NCBI RefSeq assembly: GCF_022398325.1
Contig: NZ_JAKEVD010000001.1
Coordinates: 1 to 64,000, forward strand
DNA: 64,000 bases
Reading direction: 5' to 3'
DNA from: Shewanella sp. Isolate13
GTDB lineage: Bacteria > Pseudomonadota > Gammaproteobacteria > Enterobacterales > Shewanellaceae
Shown piece after piece: positions 54,306-64,000 of the stretch (the first letter of the stretch is position 1; each line of letters opens with the position of its first letter). The notes beneath the pieces are model-generated. The model searched no databases and had not been told where the DNA came from. It was given only the letters and a program-made list of their open reading frames with translations. The position numbers and the translations under genes were made by a program.

Positions 54306-54941
54306 TCATAATTTCTCTAACCTAAGCTTTGTGCTCAACGCCTTATCATGCAAACGACTGAGGAGTACGATTGCTGATATGCCACCGATTAATGCCATCG
54401 CCATATCAGACTGTGTATCCCACACGTAGCCTTGAGTACCTAAAAATGCCTCGGCATCTTCTCCTGTCAACTCGGCTACCCACCACTCAATAAGCTCGTA
54501 AAAAGCTGAAAATGCCAAAGAAAAACAGACAGCTAAAAAATTACACCAGGCACCAACTTTAACCACACTCAAGCGGGTAAACACCTCTCGAGCCAGAATG
54601 GTCGGAATAAAGCCTTGGGCAAAATGCCCGACCTTGTCGTAGTTATTACGTTCCCCACCCGTCCAGTCGCGAATCCAATCGAACAGCGGCACTTCGGCAT
54701 AGGTGTAATGCCCGCCTATCATCAAGATAATGCAGTGAATTAAGATCAAGCCGTAGGCCAAACTGGTTAAGGCAAAGCTTTTACGGGTATAGATCAAAAT
54801 TGGCAATGCAATTAAGGCCGGTGCCACCTCTAAAAACCAAGTGAATTGATCCTTTGGATTTATCCCAGACCAGATCAATACGGCAAAGAATATCACTAGC
54901 CACGCAGCGCTTTTATTCAAAATATCTTCCTTATATACCAT
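54306..54941 (-). CDS. yjdF: DUF2238 membrane protein (YjdF-like)
   Basis: A 211-residue inner-membrane protein with about six helices, similar to E. coli YjdF. The conserved block HFAQGFIPTILAREVF and the SAFYELIEWWVAELTGEDAEAFLGTQG stretch, with its D-x-x-S/D ending WDTQSDM, are diagnostic. The function is unknown. ATG 54941 is the start. A 172-bp gap separates it from the LuxR-type gene downstream. Confidence 0.87.
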   Translation of the reverse strand: MVYKEDILNKSAAWLVIFFAVLIWSGINPKDQFTWFLEVAPALIALPILIYTRKSFALTSLAYGLILIHCIILMIGGHYTYAEVPLFDWIRDWTGGERNNYDKVGHFAQGFIPTILAREVFTRLSVVKVGAWCNFLAVCFSLAFSAFYELIEWWVAELTGEDAEAFLGTQGYVWDTQSDMAMALIGGISAIVLLSRLHDKALSTKLRLEKL

Positions 54942-55175
54942 ATTGTTCTAAATTAAGAATAAACACTTTAGCCATCTAGCCCTCCACAGCAACAAAGAAA
55001 AGTGCTACTTTGTTACCTCTGTTACGCTTTCGAAGTAAATTTCGGTTGTGAAGGCTTTACAGTCCTTAGTACATTGACAGTCTATACCCAAACCACACCT
55101 ACAACGTAGAGTTTAGTCGTCTTTGCGGTGGCATTAAGTATACATAATACAAATAAATAGAAGGGTACAAAAATC

Positions 55176-56405
55176 ATGGCGAAACATTCGCTGGACAAGG
55201 ATAAAATTAAGATCCTGCTGTTGGAAGGCGTCCACCAATCTGCGGTAGATGTATTTGAACGTGCGGGTTATAGCAACATTGAATACCACAAAGCATCGCT
55301 AGCCGAAGATGAGCTGCACGCAGCGGTTAAAGATGCCCATTTCATTGGTATTCGCTCCCGTACCCAATTGACTGAAGAAGTATTATCCCAAGCAGAAAAA
55401 CTCGTTGGTATTGGTTGTTTCTGTATTGGCACCAACCAAGTTAACTTATCGGCAGCAGAAAAACTGGGGATCCCAGTATTTAATGCACCATTCTCTAACA
55501 CCCGCAGTGTGGCAGAATTAGTGCTTGGCGAAATCATCATGTTACTGCGCGGTATTCCGCAGCGTAACGCGCTAGCTCATCGCGGTGGCTGGCTAAAGAG
55601 CGCTTCTGGCAGTTATGAGGCCCGCGGTAAGACCTTAGGAGTCATCGGCTACGGCCACATAGGCACTCAGCTAGGTATTCTTGCAGAGACCTTAGGCATG
55701 CGAGTGATCTTCTTCGATATCGAAGACAAGCTACCACTGGGTAACGCCCAGCAGGTGCATTCTCTGCAGCAGGTATTATCCCTTGCCGATGTTGTCAGTT
55801 TGCATGTTCCTGAGACGCCACAGACTAAAGAGATGATAAGCCATGAAGAGCTAGCCTGCATGCGTAAGGGCAGCATTTTAATCAATGCCTCACGTGGCAC
55901 TGTGGTCGATATCGATGCCTTAGCGGCTTCATTAAAAGAGGAACATCTAGCGGGCGCGGCAATTGATGTATTCCCGGTTGAGCCTAAGTCTAATGATGAC
56001 GAATTTCTGAGCCCACTACGCGGCCTAGACAATGTGTTGCTAACTCCTCACGTTGGCGGCAGCACGGCTGAGGCACAGGAAAATATCGGTGTCGAAGTTG
56101 CTGGTAAGCTGGCTAAATACTCAGACAATGGCTCGACCATGACTGCGGTAAACTTCCCTGAGGTTTCACTAGCGCAGCATTCTGGTACTTCTCGTCTACT
56201 GCATATTCACCATAACCGCCCTGGCATTCTTATCCAGATTAACTCGGCGTTTGCAGAGAAAGGCATCAACATCGCCGCTCAGTATCTACAGACAACCTCT
56301 GAGATCGGTTACGTGGTAATGGAAGTCGACTCTGATCAGGCAGAAGATGCATTAGTGGAACTGCAAGCGATTGAAGGCACGATTAGAACTCGCCTGCTGC
56401 ACTGA
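55176..56405 (+). CDS. serA: D-3-phosphoglycerate dehydrogenase
   Basis: First committed step of serine synthesis, oxidising 3-phosphoglycerate with NAD. It has 409 residues, the E. coli-type length. GYGHIGTQLGILAETLGM is the NAD Rossmann loop. Active-site residues are in SRGTVVDIDAL and LTPHVGGST, and the C-terminal ACT domain (about 335-409) would bind serine for feedback inhibition. It is single and not obviously in an operon. Confidence 0.96.
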   Translation: MAKHSLDKDKIKILLLEGVHQSAVDVFERAGYSNIEYHKASLAEDELHAAVKDAHFIGIRSRTQLTEEVLSQAEKLVGIGCFCIGTNQVNLSAAEKLGIPVFNAPFSNTRSVAELVLGEIIMLLRGIPQRNALAHRGGWLKSASGSYEARGKTLGVIGYGHIGTQLGILAETLGMRVIFFDIEDKLPLGNAQQVHSLQQVLSLADVVSLHVPETPQTKEMISHEELACMRKGSILINASRGTVVDIDALAASLKEEHLAGAAIDVFPVEPKSNDDEFLSPLRGLDNVLLTPHVGGSTAEAQENIGVEVAGKLAKYSDNGSTMTAVNFPEVSLAQHSGTSRLLHIHHNRPGILIQINSAFAEKGINIAAQYLQTTSEIGYVVMEVDSDQAEDALVELQAIEGTIRTRLLH

Positions 56406-56441
56406 TATCTTAGTGACATAAAGCCGGTATAGTCGGCCATA

Positions 56442-56482
56442 AATAAAAGCCGTATAACTGAGGTTATGCGGCTTTTATTTTT
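56442..56482 (+). terminator. Terminator of serA
   Basis: A 17-bp near-perfect stem (56442-56458 with 56463-56479) and a T tail. Confidence 0.9.
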
Positions 56483-56579
56483 ATCTGCGTAAGCACAAAA
56501 TGTTTGAACGACTGCGCTTGCGCAGTACAAATTTAGCGGTACAATCATTATCTCTTTGGTTTAACTCTTGGATCTTCAT

Positions 56580-57551
56580 ATGACCCTGTCAACTTCTCAG
56601 CCAACTTGGCCTCTTAATGGACAACAGCCTGAACTGCTTTTCTCAGAATTAACGCACTTAGGTTTAATCTCGGTCACCGGAGAACAGGGTCGCAGCTTTA
56701 TACACGGCCAAGTGACGACCGATATCAGCTCACTCGAGCAAGACCAATGGCGCTGGGGCGCCCATTGTGACCCTAAGGGGAAAATGCTAGCTAGCTTTAG
56801 AACTTTCGCTAAAGATGACTGCCTATTCTTAATGATGCCAAGAGAGACTTTGGCGCTGGATCTGCCTCAACTGCAAAAGTACGCCGTCTTTAGCAAGGCT
56901 GAACTGACAGATGTTAGTGATAGCTACCTATTACTCGGTGTGGCAGGTGAGCAAGCCAAGGCATGGTTAACCGCGCAATATGGCGAGCTAAACCATGAGC
57001 TAACATTAATCGATGGCGGTATGATCATCCACGATGCGGGCCGCTATATTCTTGTGGTTGAGCAAAGCCAAGCCGATTCCATCATCGGCGCTATCGAGCA
57101 GCCTATTTTCGATGCCACTGCATGGCAGGCACTGGAAATCGCAGCTGGTTACCCAAACTTAGGTGCTAGCCATCAAGGGCAATTCGTACCGCAGATGTGT
57201 AACGTGCAAGCGATCAACGGCATTAGCTTCAACAAGGGCTGCTATATGGGCCAAGAGACGATTGCCAGAATGAAGTACCGCGGTGGTAACAAGCGCGCAC
57301 TTTACATCGTTAGCGGCAGCGTATCGGCACCATTAACGAACGACAGCCAACTTGAGATAGCGCTGGAAGATGGTGAAGGATACCGCCGTGCGGGAACGAT
57401 TATCGAGGCGGTTCAACGTGATGGCCAAGTGTTATTAACTGCCGTACTGGCTAACGATACTCAACTCGATGCCAAGCTTAGAGTTGCCGATGATGACCAG
57501 TCTGAACTCACCCTGATTGCTCTACCTTACTCCCTCGAAGAGCAAGAGTAA
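56580..57551 (+). CDS. ygfZ: tRNA-modifying/Fe-S maintenance protein YgfZ
   Basis: A folate-binding protein of the GcvT family, 323 residues from ATG 56580. The upstream TTG at 56568 would add only four residues. It carries the signature KGCYMGQETIARMKY (about residues 220-234), whose Cys is the essential residue in E. coli YgfZ. It supports assembly of certain Fe-S enzymes such as MiaB. It is monocistronic, with its own terminator. Confidence 0.95.
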   Translation: MTLSTSQPTWPLNGQQPELLFSELTHLGLISVTGEQGRSFIHGQVTTDISSLEQDQWRWGAHCDPKGKMLASFRTFAKDDCLFLMMPRETLALDLPQLQKYAVFSKAELTDVSDSYLLLGVAGEQAKAWLTAQYGELNHELTLIDGGMIIHDAGRYILVVEQSQADSIIGAIEQPIFDATAWQALEIAAGYPNLGASHQGQFVPQMCNVQAINGISFNKGCYMGQETIARMKYRGGNKRALYIVSGSVSAPLTNDSQLEIALEDGEGYRRAGTIIEAVQRDGQVLLTAVLANDTQLDAKLRVADDDQSELTLIALPYSLEEQE

Positions 57552-57573
57552 TTTGTGGATTTAGCAGAAAAAC

Positions 57574-57599
57574 AAAAAGGCGCTTAATGCGCCTTTTTA
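57574..57599 (+). terminator. Terminator of ygfZ (bidirectional)
   Basis: Stem AAAAAGGCGC/GCGCCTTTTT (57574-57583 with 57589-57598). A and T runs on both sides allow use by the convergent HD-GYP gene. Confidence 0.92.
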
Positions 57600-57634
57600 T
57601 TTACCCCAACGAATCAACACAGAATCGATTCAAA

Positions 57635-58654
57635 CTATTCAGACTCATTATGGGCATCGCGGATTTTAGTCAGCTCAGCAACTATCTGTTTAAAGTGCCT
57701 CACCAGTTCAGGATCGAAGTGCTTTCCCGCCTCATCCTCTATTAACGCCATCGTCGCCTCTACCGTCCACGCCTTCTTATAAGGGCGAATCGAGGTTAAG
57801 GCATCAAACACATCGGCGATTGCCACTATCCGCCCTTCGATAGGAATATCCTCACCGGATAAGCCATAGGGGTAACCGCTGCCATCCCACTTCTCGTGAT
57901 GGCTCAAGGCGATCCTCCGCGCCATCTCCAGTAGCGGATCTTTATGTTCACCGATGATCTCGGCGCCGATTTCCGCATGACGCTGCATCTCCTGCCACTC
58001 AATGTCATCAAGCTTAGTTGGCTTTTTTAAAATAGAGTCTGGCGTACCAATTTTGCCAATATCATGCATAGGCGCCGCGTTATAAATAAGCTCGCAATAA
58101 CGTTCTGGCAGACCAGACTGCACCGCCAATAAACGTGCATAGTGACTCATCCTGACCACATGTAGGCCGGTCTCATTATCTTTATATTCTGCGGCGCGGC
58201 CAAGACGGCGGATGATCTCAAAGCGCGTCTCTTCAAGCTCTTTAGTACGCGCCTTGACTTCCTGCTCCAGTAAACGCTTCTGATCATACAGGGCTAAGTG
58301 GGTTTTCACCCTCGCCTTCACTACTGGCGCACTAACAGGCTTAGTAATGTAATCGACGGCGCCAAGCTCAAACCCTTGAGTCTCGTCGGCGACCTCTGTA
58401 AGCGCGGTCACAAAAATAACTGGGATGTGGCTAGTTAATGGCTCTTGTTTGAGTCGCTTACACACCTCATAACCATTCATACCCGGCATCATCACATCCA
58501 AAAGAATAAGATCCGGAGTGGTTTTACTCGCCAGTGCAAGGGCTTTAGGGCCATCGATCGCCACCTTGACTCGATAGTCCCTCCCTAAGATCCCAACCAA
58601 AATATCAATATTCTCAGGGGTATCATCCACAACTAAAATGGTGGCCTTGTCCAT
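57635..58654 (-). CDS. Response regulator with HD-GYP phosphodiesterase domain
   Basis: A 339-residue two-domain protein. The N-terminal receiver shows DD near residue 8, phospho-Asp in LILLDVMMPGMNG (about 53) and the Lys in ITKPVS (about 104). A coiled-coil linker follows, then an HD-GYP domain: HDIGKIGTPDSIL (about 198-210) and HHEKWDGSGYPYG (about 255-268). These residues coordinate metal, and the domain in the family hydrolyses c-di-GMP. The likely cognate kinase is the hybrid histidine kinase 161 bp downstream on the same strand's upstream side. Confidence 0.92.
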   Translation of the reverse strand: MDKATILVVDDTPENIDILVGILGRDYRVKVAIDGPKALALASKTTPDLILLDVMMPGMNGYEVCKRLKQEPLTSHIPVIFVTALTEVADETQGFELGAVDYITKPVSAPVVKARVKTHLALYDQKRLLEQEVKARTKELEETRFEIIRRLGRAAEYKDNETGLHVVRMSHYARLLAVQSGLPERYCELIYNAAPMHDIGKIGTPDSILKKPTKLDDIEWQEMQRHAEIGAEIIGEHKDPLLEMARRIALSHHEKWDGSGYPYGLSGEDIPIEGRIVAIADVFDALTSIRPYKKAWTVEATMALIEDEAGKHFDPELVRHFKQIVAELTKIRDAHNESE

Positions 58655-58815
58655 TTAACCCTCTCTCCTTTTAGAACTAAAACTCTCTCAAGTATAGCCA
58701 AGCATTCCTGCTCGTTTGCTAAGCACTATCCAGTACAAACGCTCCTCACTAAGAGCCCCTGTTTAACGCTCCGATCCCCACTCGCTAATCATTTTATTAA
58801 TAGGCTCTTATTCGG

Positions 58816-61800
58816 CTAACTTGGCTTGTTGTTATCACTAAACAAGGCTTGGATCAGCTCCGCCGCCTCATCAAACTGGTAGCCGTTGACCATGGTCACC
58901 GCCGGAGTCATCTTCTGCGATAGCGATGGCGAGACTCGAGCTTTGATCTCATTTATTTTCTCAACCGCATCAGAATCGGCCTCATCTAACATCTGCAGTA
59001 GCTGTGTCACTTCTTCAGTTAGTTCCTTATCCGACAACGAAGACTCTGACGTAGCACTCGCCTCAAGTTCATCTTCGCCATCCAGATCCGCCTTCCAGCT
59101 CGCTATGGCCGCGCATATCGATGCCGTTAACTCGGCAATCTGACTCAGTTCAGCTGTTACATCCGCCGTTGGTGAATCTAGCAGCTTAGTCTCTAGTTGA
59201 CTTGCGAGCTTCACCAATGCCGTCGAGCACAAGTTACCAGAGACCCCTTTAAGGGTATGAGCATAGCGGATCGCTTCATCGGTTTTACCTTGGCTAAGTG
59301 CTGACGCTATCTCTTGGGCAATATGGATTTTACCGCTATAGAATCGTTCGAAAATCCTTCGATATAGCCGTACAGAGTTCTGTACCAGCTGCAACCCCTT
59401 ATCAATATCTATCGCCTCATGCTGCGGCCAAAACAGCACCTCTTCGCTGTCCTTAATATCAAAATCTGTTGCCGAGATTTCCAGCTGACTGTCACCTAAA
59501 TATTGCAGCAAGGTACTATAGAGTCTCGCCACCTCGATAGGTTTAGCAATATGATCATTCATACCAGCTCGCAAACACATCTCTCTATCTCCCGCCATGG
59601 CATTAGCTGTCATAGCGATTACGGGCAGCTTTTCTAACCCTGGCATTTTCCTCAGTTCCCGCGTGGCTTGATAGCCATCCATAATTGGCATCTGACAATC
59701 CATCAGCACCAGATCGACGCTTTGCATCGCCAGCTTCTCCAGTGCCACCTGACCATTCTCGGCAATGGATAGCACCACCCCAACTTGCTCAAGAAATTCG
59801 GTGGCGACCTCTTGATTCATATCATTATCTTCAACCAACAATATTCGCTTGCCCTGCAACTGTCCTAGCAACTCTTGGCTGATGTCACTCCCTTTACGAC
59901 GAACCGCCATCGCGCCATTTTGACCAAGCGAAGACATGATGCCATCAAGAAGCCGTGAAGCACTGATGGGTTTGGTGATGTAACTGGCTATCTCACTGTG
60001 TTCTATCTGCTCGATAAACTCGGCATTGGCATGAGCCGAGACGATCAATATTTTCGGTGGATTATCTTGCTCAGCGAGAATTTTTTGGGCGGCTTCGATT
60101 CCATTCATTTCCGGCATTAACCAATCGATCAGCGCCACCGGATAGTCCGTATGTTGGCAACGCTCAATCGCCTCGGCGCCACTCTTAACGGCATCAACCT
60201 CGAATCCCATGCTCTCAAGGGTGGTACGCATGATGTCTCGAGCGGTCGCGTTATCATCCGCCACCAAGATCCGCATCCCTTCAATCTCACGTTTCACTTT
60301 TAACAACCGGTTATCGGCAACCGTCAGTCTCACGCTAAAGTAGAAGGTACTACCGTTGCCAAATTGGCTTTCAACACCGATTTCGCCCCCCATCAGCTCC
60401 ACCAGCTGCTTACTGATTGCCAGACCTAAGCCTGTGCCGCCATACTTTCTAGTGGTTGAGGTGTCTGCCTGACTAAAGGACTTAAACAGTCGATCACGCT
60501 GCTCTTCCGTAAGACCAATACCGTTATCACGGACACTAAACCTAAGCACAATGTCATCTTCGATACGCTCTAGCAGGCTAATGGAAAGCAGCACCTCCCC
60601 CTGTTCGGTAAATTTAATCGCATTACTCATCAGGTTAATCAGTATCTGACTTAGGCGCAGTGGATCCCCCTGCAGGAGTCTTGGAATGTTCGGCGCAACG
60701 GCAAACAGCAACTCAAGCCGCTTATCGGTGGCCTTGACTGAGAACATATCACTCAAGTCCTCGAGCAGGATATCGAGCTGAAAGGGGACTGACTCAATAT
60801 CAAGCTTGCCAGCCTCTATCTTAGAAAAGTCGAGAATATCGTTAATGATCCCCAGCAAAGACTTAGAGGCTCTATCGATTTTCTGTACATAATTTTGCTG
60901 CTTACTATCGAGCTCTGTCTGCAAGCAGAGCTGTGACATGCCGATAATGGCATTCATCGGAGTGCGAATTTCGTGTGACATATTGGCTAAGAAGTCACTC
61001 TTAGCCTGATTGGCCGCATCGGCACTGTCTTTAGCCAACTTAAGCTCTTCAGAAAGCTGCTTCAGTGAGGTGATATTGGCCATAGACAACACAACAGAGG
61101 TTAATTGGCCATCGGGATCTTGCAGCTTCGTCAGGGTGATATCCATCCAGATACACTCGCCAGATTGATTAAGCAACCTTAGCTCGGTGAACATATTGTC
61201 GCTGCCACCCTCGGTTAGCCCGGCAAACACTTCTCTGGCCTTTTCTCGATCGTCTAAATGTTGAAAATCAAAGAAAGAACAACTCTTCAAATCGGCGACA
61301 TCTATCTGCATATACAGACTAAACTGCTCATTACAGTCGAGAATATTGCCGCGTTCATCGACATTGACTATGCCAATACCTGCATTATCAAACAGCGCTC
61401 TAAAGTGAGCCTCACGATCTTCTAACTCCTTATCTATCTGTTTACGGTCGGTAATATCCATCAAGTAACCGTTCCAGCTAATACAGCCATCGGCTTGCAG
61501 ATCCCCATGAGCCCCTGCCTGAAGCCAACGGATGTCACCGATAGGGTGGCGGTACCTAAACTCTTCGGTCCACTGTAGCCCTTTACTACTCTTGCCCGAG
61601 AGCGCCTCAATAATATGCGAGCGATCATCTTTGATAATACACTCGGCCACTCGCTCAAAGTTATTTAAAACTTCATCACGGTGAAAACCTAAAGTGGTGA
61701 TACAGGCACTGGAAAGGAAAGTAAACTTGCGCTCACCGTTACGGCACCAATGCAACTGATAAACCGTGCTTGGAATCGATTCGGTAATCGTCTCCAACTG

Positions 61801-64000
61801 CCGTTGAGACTGAGCTATTTCCTCTTGGGCTAACTTACTATTAGTGATGTCGTGAATGCTACCATCGAACCAAAGCGCGAGCCCATCATCGTTGTAACTC
61901 GCCTTGCCTTTTTCATGAACCCAATGGATGCTGCCATCTCTGTGTTTGATTCGGTATTGAACTTCGAAACTTTTTTGCTCTAGCAGTGCCTCTTCGATGG
62001 CTCGGGTTGTGTCCTGCAGATCTTGCTCGATAATCAAACTCGCAAAACTTCGGCTAGCATTTTCAATAAAGTCCGATGCGGGAAATCCGGTGATCTCGCT
62101 AATGTTATCGCTGATATACTCCATCACCCAAGTCTCACCGACCTGGGTGCGGTAGACGGCACCAGGGATATTAGTGACTAAGCCTCGAAAGCGACTCTCG
62201 CTATCTTTGATCCGCTGAGCGATCTCAAGCTCAACAGTCATATCTCTAACAGTAGCGGCCACCTGACGCTTGCCATCATCGGCAATGGGTAGCAAGCCCA
62301 AGCTCACCTCAACCGGAAACTCGGTGCCATCACTCCTACGGGCATGTAACGATCTACCCGCCCCCATCTTGCGATCACGCCCCTCAGCCATAAACTGCGC
62401 CCGCTGCTTTGCATGCCCTCCTCTCACCGCATCTGGGACTAACTCATCGACAGACATTGCCAACATCTGTTGCTCACTGTACCCAAACAACTGCTGACAA
62501 CGGCTATTGGTAAATACCAGTTGTCCCGACTCTTCAACGATCAACATCGCCTCTGGCGCAGACTCGAGCACCGCATTTGACCAAGCGACGGCAGAAAACT
62601 GCTCGGTCACATCATTAAATAACATCTCAATGGAGAGCAGTTCTTTGTTGTCAGACAGTAGAGGCTGCATAAACAGATCTAAGCGTCTCAACTTACCGAA
62701 GGCATCTATCATCTCTATCTGATGCGGCGGCACATTCTCCCCAAGTAAAGCCTGGTCCATATACTGCCAATTTAGCTCGTTGATGGGATTGTCTGAAAAC
62801 ATCCTCTGGTACTTGCGCTTTAACAGTTCTGGTGACACACCCAGCACTTTTTCAACGCCTTCGCTCACTTGAGCTATCTGACCACTAGGTTCAATTGAGC
62901 AATAGAAAGACTTATCACTCATGCCATCGATCAACTTAGCGAAGCGATTACCTCGTGAATCTAACAGCGCCTCTTCTCGCTCCTCCAACACCTCGGCCAT
63001 GTCGTTAAACTTATCGGTTAGAGTAACGATTTCACTCGCCGCACCACGGGGCTTTTTAACTCGTTTAGTTTCTCCTGCGCCAAAGGCTACAATACCGGCC
63101 TCCAACTCCTCAATGGGCCGAGTCAAACGCCTAGAGGTGACATAACCTGTCAGTAAAAGAAGGATAGAAAGTAAAAAAAGGTTAAGGCTTAAAGAGAAAA
63201 AGTCACTGAGCAGCTCGCCATACAACTGGTGCTGAGAAGTCATGACCGCCACCCGCCAATTAAGGGCAGGAACCACGCCGACACTGGCGAGGAATTTGTC
63301 ACCCACGCTATCTTCAATATAGGAATAACCGAGTTCACCACGGTTAATCAAGTCGATAAACTTTTGATTTTCATCGGACTTAGACAACCATTTATCGGTT
63401 CCTCTCTCAAGGAGTAAACGGTTATTAGGATGATAGATAAGCTGCCCCTTATCATCAAACACCACTATCTGCTTAGTCGATACACCCACCATCTGTGGAA
63501 TGGAATTAAGCGCCAGATCCACGGTAACCACTCCGGAAAAAGGTCGCTTGCCACCAAATGGCTGAGAGAAACTCACCATTAAAGCGTTACCAGCTCCCTC
63601 ATCAAAATAGACGGGAGACCAATACCCGTCAGGATTATCGATAGCCTTGCTCCACCAATCCCACTCACCGTTGGTGTAATCGTAACCATCGACGCCGATA
63701 TCCATCAGACTAATCTCGGTTTGCTCTCTATATGCATAGGGGGCATATAGCTCGCGCCCCTCGATAAAACCTTTTTGAAACGCGATGGCACTGCCGTAAA
63801 AGTCACTATAGCGCTCAAGGCGGTGGCTTAGCAGTTGTTGAAGCATGGCTTCATCGGCGAGCTCTTCACGACTCCCCATCTCTGTTAGGAATTCGGAAAA
63901 AGAGCGAGTGTCGGTTTCGGCAGTGATGAGAAAATACTGCAGGCGTAGCGCTGCACTCTCGGCTTTTTGACTGAGGTGCTGATAGATATCCTGCTCTTCA
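58816..64000 (-). CDS. Giant hybrid sensor histidine kinase (5' end beyond window)
   Basis: The gene is cut by the right edge. The reading frame stays open from the ATG at 63879 to 64000 ([12 protein letters not shown]... at the edge), so the true start is further right. Residues counted from 63879: a dCache-like periplasmic sensor (about 1-220), TM (about 230-250), HAMP, five PAS domains (about 310-945), HisKA with [13 protein letters not shown] (about 967), HATPase with DNGIGLTEE and GTGLGLAI (to about 1190), receiver 1 (DWLMPEMNG, about 1250), receiver 2 (DCQMPIMDG, about 1393) and an Hpt domain (HTLKGVSGN, about 1538). It is a full phosphorelay, likely with the neighbouring HD-GYP regulator as an output. 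Confidence 0.93.
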   Translation of the reverse strand, partial: EEQDIYQHLSQKAESAALRLQYFLITAETDTRSFSEFLTEMGSREELADEAMLQQLLSHRLERYSDFYGSAIAFQKGFIEGRELYAPYAYREQTEISLMDIGVDGYDYTNGEWDWWSKAIDNPDGYWSPVYFDEGAGNALMVSFSQPFGGKRPFSGVVTVDLALNSIPQMVGVSTKQIVVFDDKGQLIYHPNNRLLLERGTDKWLSKSDENQKFIDLINRGELGYSYIEDSVGDKFLASVGVVPALNWRVAVMTSQHQLYGELLSDFFSLSLNLFLLSILLLLTGYVTSRRLTRPIEELEAGIVAFGAGETKRVKKPRGAASEIVTLTDKFNDMAEVLEEREEALLDSRGNRFAKLIDGMSDKSFYCSIEPSGQIAQVSEGVEKVLGVSPELLKRKYQRMFSDNPINELNWQYMDQALLGENVPPHQIEMIDAFGKLRRLDLFMQPLLSDNKELLSIEMLFNDVTEQFSAVAWSNAVLESAPEAMLIVEESGQLVFTNSRCQQLFGYSEQQMLAMSVDELVPDAVRGGHAKQRAQFMAEGRDRKMGAGRSLHARRSDGTEFPVEVSLGLLPIADDGKRQVAATVRDMTVELEIAQRIKDSESRFRGLVTNIPGAVYRTQVGETWVMEYISDNISEITGFPASDFIENASRSFASLIIEQDLQDTTRAIEEALLEQKSFEVQYRIKHRDGSIHWVHEKGKASYNDDGLALWFDGSIHDITNSKLAQEEIAQSQRQLETITESIPSTVYQLHWCRNGERKFTFLSSACITTLGFHRDEVLNNFERVAECIIKDDRSHIIEALSGKSSKGLQWTEEFRYRHPIGDIRWLQAGAHGDLQADGCISWNGYLMDITDRKQIDKELEDREAHFRALFDNAGIGIVNVDERGNILDCNEQFSLYMQIDVADLKSCSFFDFQHLDDREKAREVFAGLTEGGSDNMFTELRLLNQSGECIWMDITLTKLQDPDGQLTSVVLSMANITSLKQLSEELKLAKDSADAANQAKSDFLANMSHEIRTPMNAIIGMSQLCLQTELDSKQQNYVQKIDRASKSLLGIINDILDFSKIEAGKLDIESVPFQLDILLEDLSDMFSVKATDKRLELLFAVAPNIPRLLQGDPLRLSQILINLMSNAIKFTEQGEVLLSISLLERIEDDIVLRFSVRDNGIGLTEEQRDRLFKSFSQADTSTTRKYGGTGLGLAISKQLVELMGGEIGVESQFGNGSTFYFSVRLTVADNRLLKVKREIEGMRILVADDNATARDIMRTTLESMGFEVDAVKSGAEAIERCQHTDYPVALIDWLMPEMNGIEAAQKILAEQDNPPKILIVSAHANAEFIEQIEHSEIASYITKPISASRLLDGIMSSLGQNGAMAVRRKGSDISQELLGQLQGKRILLVEDNDMNQEVATEFLEQVGVVLSIAENGQVALEKLAMQSVDLVLMDCQMPIMDGYQATRELRKMPGLEKLPVIAMTANAMAGDREMCLRAGMNDHIAKPIEVARLYSTLLQYLGDSQLEISATDFDIKDSEEVLFWPQHEAIDIDKGLQLVQNSVRLYRRIFERFYSGKIHIAQEIASALSQGKTDEAIRYAHTLKGVSGNLCSTALVKLASQLETKLLDSPTADVTAELSQIAELTASICAAIASWKADLDGEDELEASATSESSLSDKELTEEVTQLLQMLDEADSDAVEKINEIKARVSPSLSQKMTPAVTMVNGYQFDEAAELIQALFSDNNKPS

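Noticed and set aside
1..64000. tRNA or rRNA genes
   Set aside because: No cloverleaf-type or rRNA-like segment was noticed by eye. A tRNAscan run could overturn this.

Overview
The window looks like a chromosomal segment of a marine gammaproteobacterium, most likely Shewanella. The main reasons are the gene content and order: mrcB-hrpB-thpR-pepB-sfsA-dksA-gluQ-pcnB-folK-panBC-yadGH-hpt matches the E. coli panBC/dksA neighbourhood. It is combined with genes typical of Shewanella: mpl/ubiX, a MetJ-controlled NhaC-type methionine transporter, an S46 dipeptidyl-peptidase, a Fur-controlled flavin-binding/PepSY cluster and a very large PAS hybrid kinase. The genus call is an inference from recall, not from a search. 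I see no tRNA, rRNA, CRISPR array, prophage or transposase gene.

Layout. 1-4.15 kb: an iron-regulated cluster (Fur box over a consensus promoter) with a porin, a periplasmic FMN-binding protein, a lipoprotein and a PepSY membrane protein. 4.1-5.1 kb: a GNAT acetyltransferase between two copies of a composite repeat. 5.2-25 kb: an MFS exporter, then core housekeeping genes for peptidoglycan synthesis (mrcB), RNA metabolism (hrpB, thpR, pcnB, gluQ), stringent control (dksA), folate and pantothenate (folK, panB, panC), an ABC exporter (yadGH) and purine salvage (hpt). An unusual winged-helix/membrane/receiver-like regulator sits at 12.8-13.7 kb. 25-34 kb: ubiX, mpl, a SulP transporter with a tandem Usp protein, a DcuA/B dicarboxylate transporter, a SIMPL protein and a second porin. 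34-36 kb: a TPR-GGDEF diguanylate cyclase. 36.7-40.5 kb: a methionine locus (metY, a DUF3087-type protein, metT) with two MetJ operators. 40.6-47.1 kb: a membrane protein, an RluF-like pseudouridine synthase, an S46 peptidase, an aromatic amino-acid permease and a Mn2+ exporter under a yybP-ykoY riboswitch. 47.2-54.9 kb: catalase, a hotdog thioesterase with duplicated gene tails, nucleoside uptake and phosphorolysis (nupC-deoD), a LuxR/CsgD-like regulator and a DUF2238 protein. 55.2-64 kb: serA, ygfZ, an HD-GYP response regulator and a giant hybrid histidine kinase that runs off the right edge.

Recurrent structure. A dispersed intergenic repeat built of GGTTCTA heptamers, a purine-rich AAGACGG body and a hairpin arm appears at about 4.13-4.41, 4.87-5.10, 36.22-36.69, 47.11-47.25, 52.87-53.05 and 53.17-53.42 kb. 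It often starts at or inside the 3' end of a gene. The most unusual items are this repeat family, the regulator with a probable periplasmic receiver-like domain, the Fur-controlled flavinylation/PepSY module, the AUU start of pcnB, a possible Met-containing leader peptide before metT, and the three tandem copies of the thioesterase gene tail.
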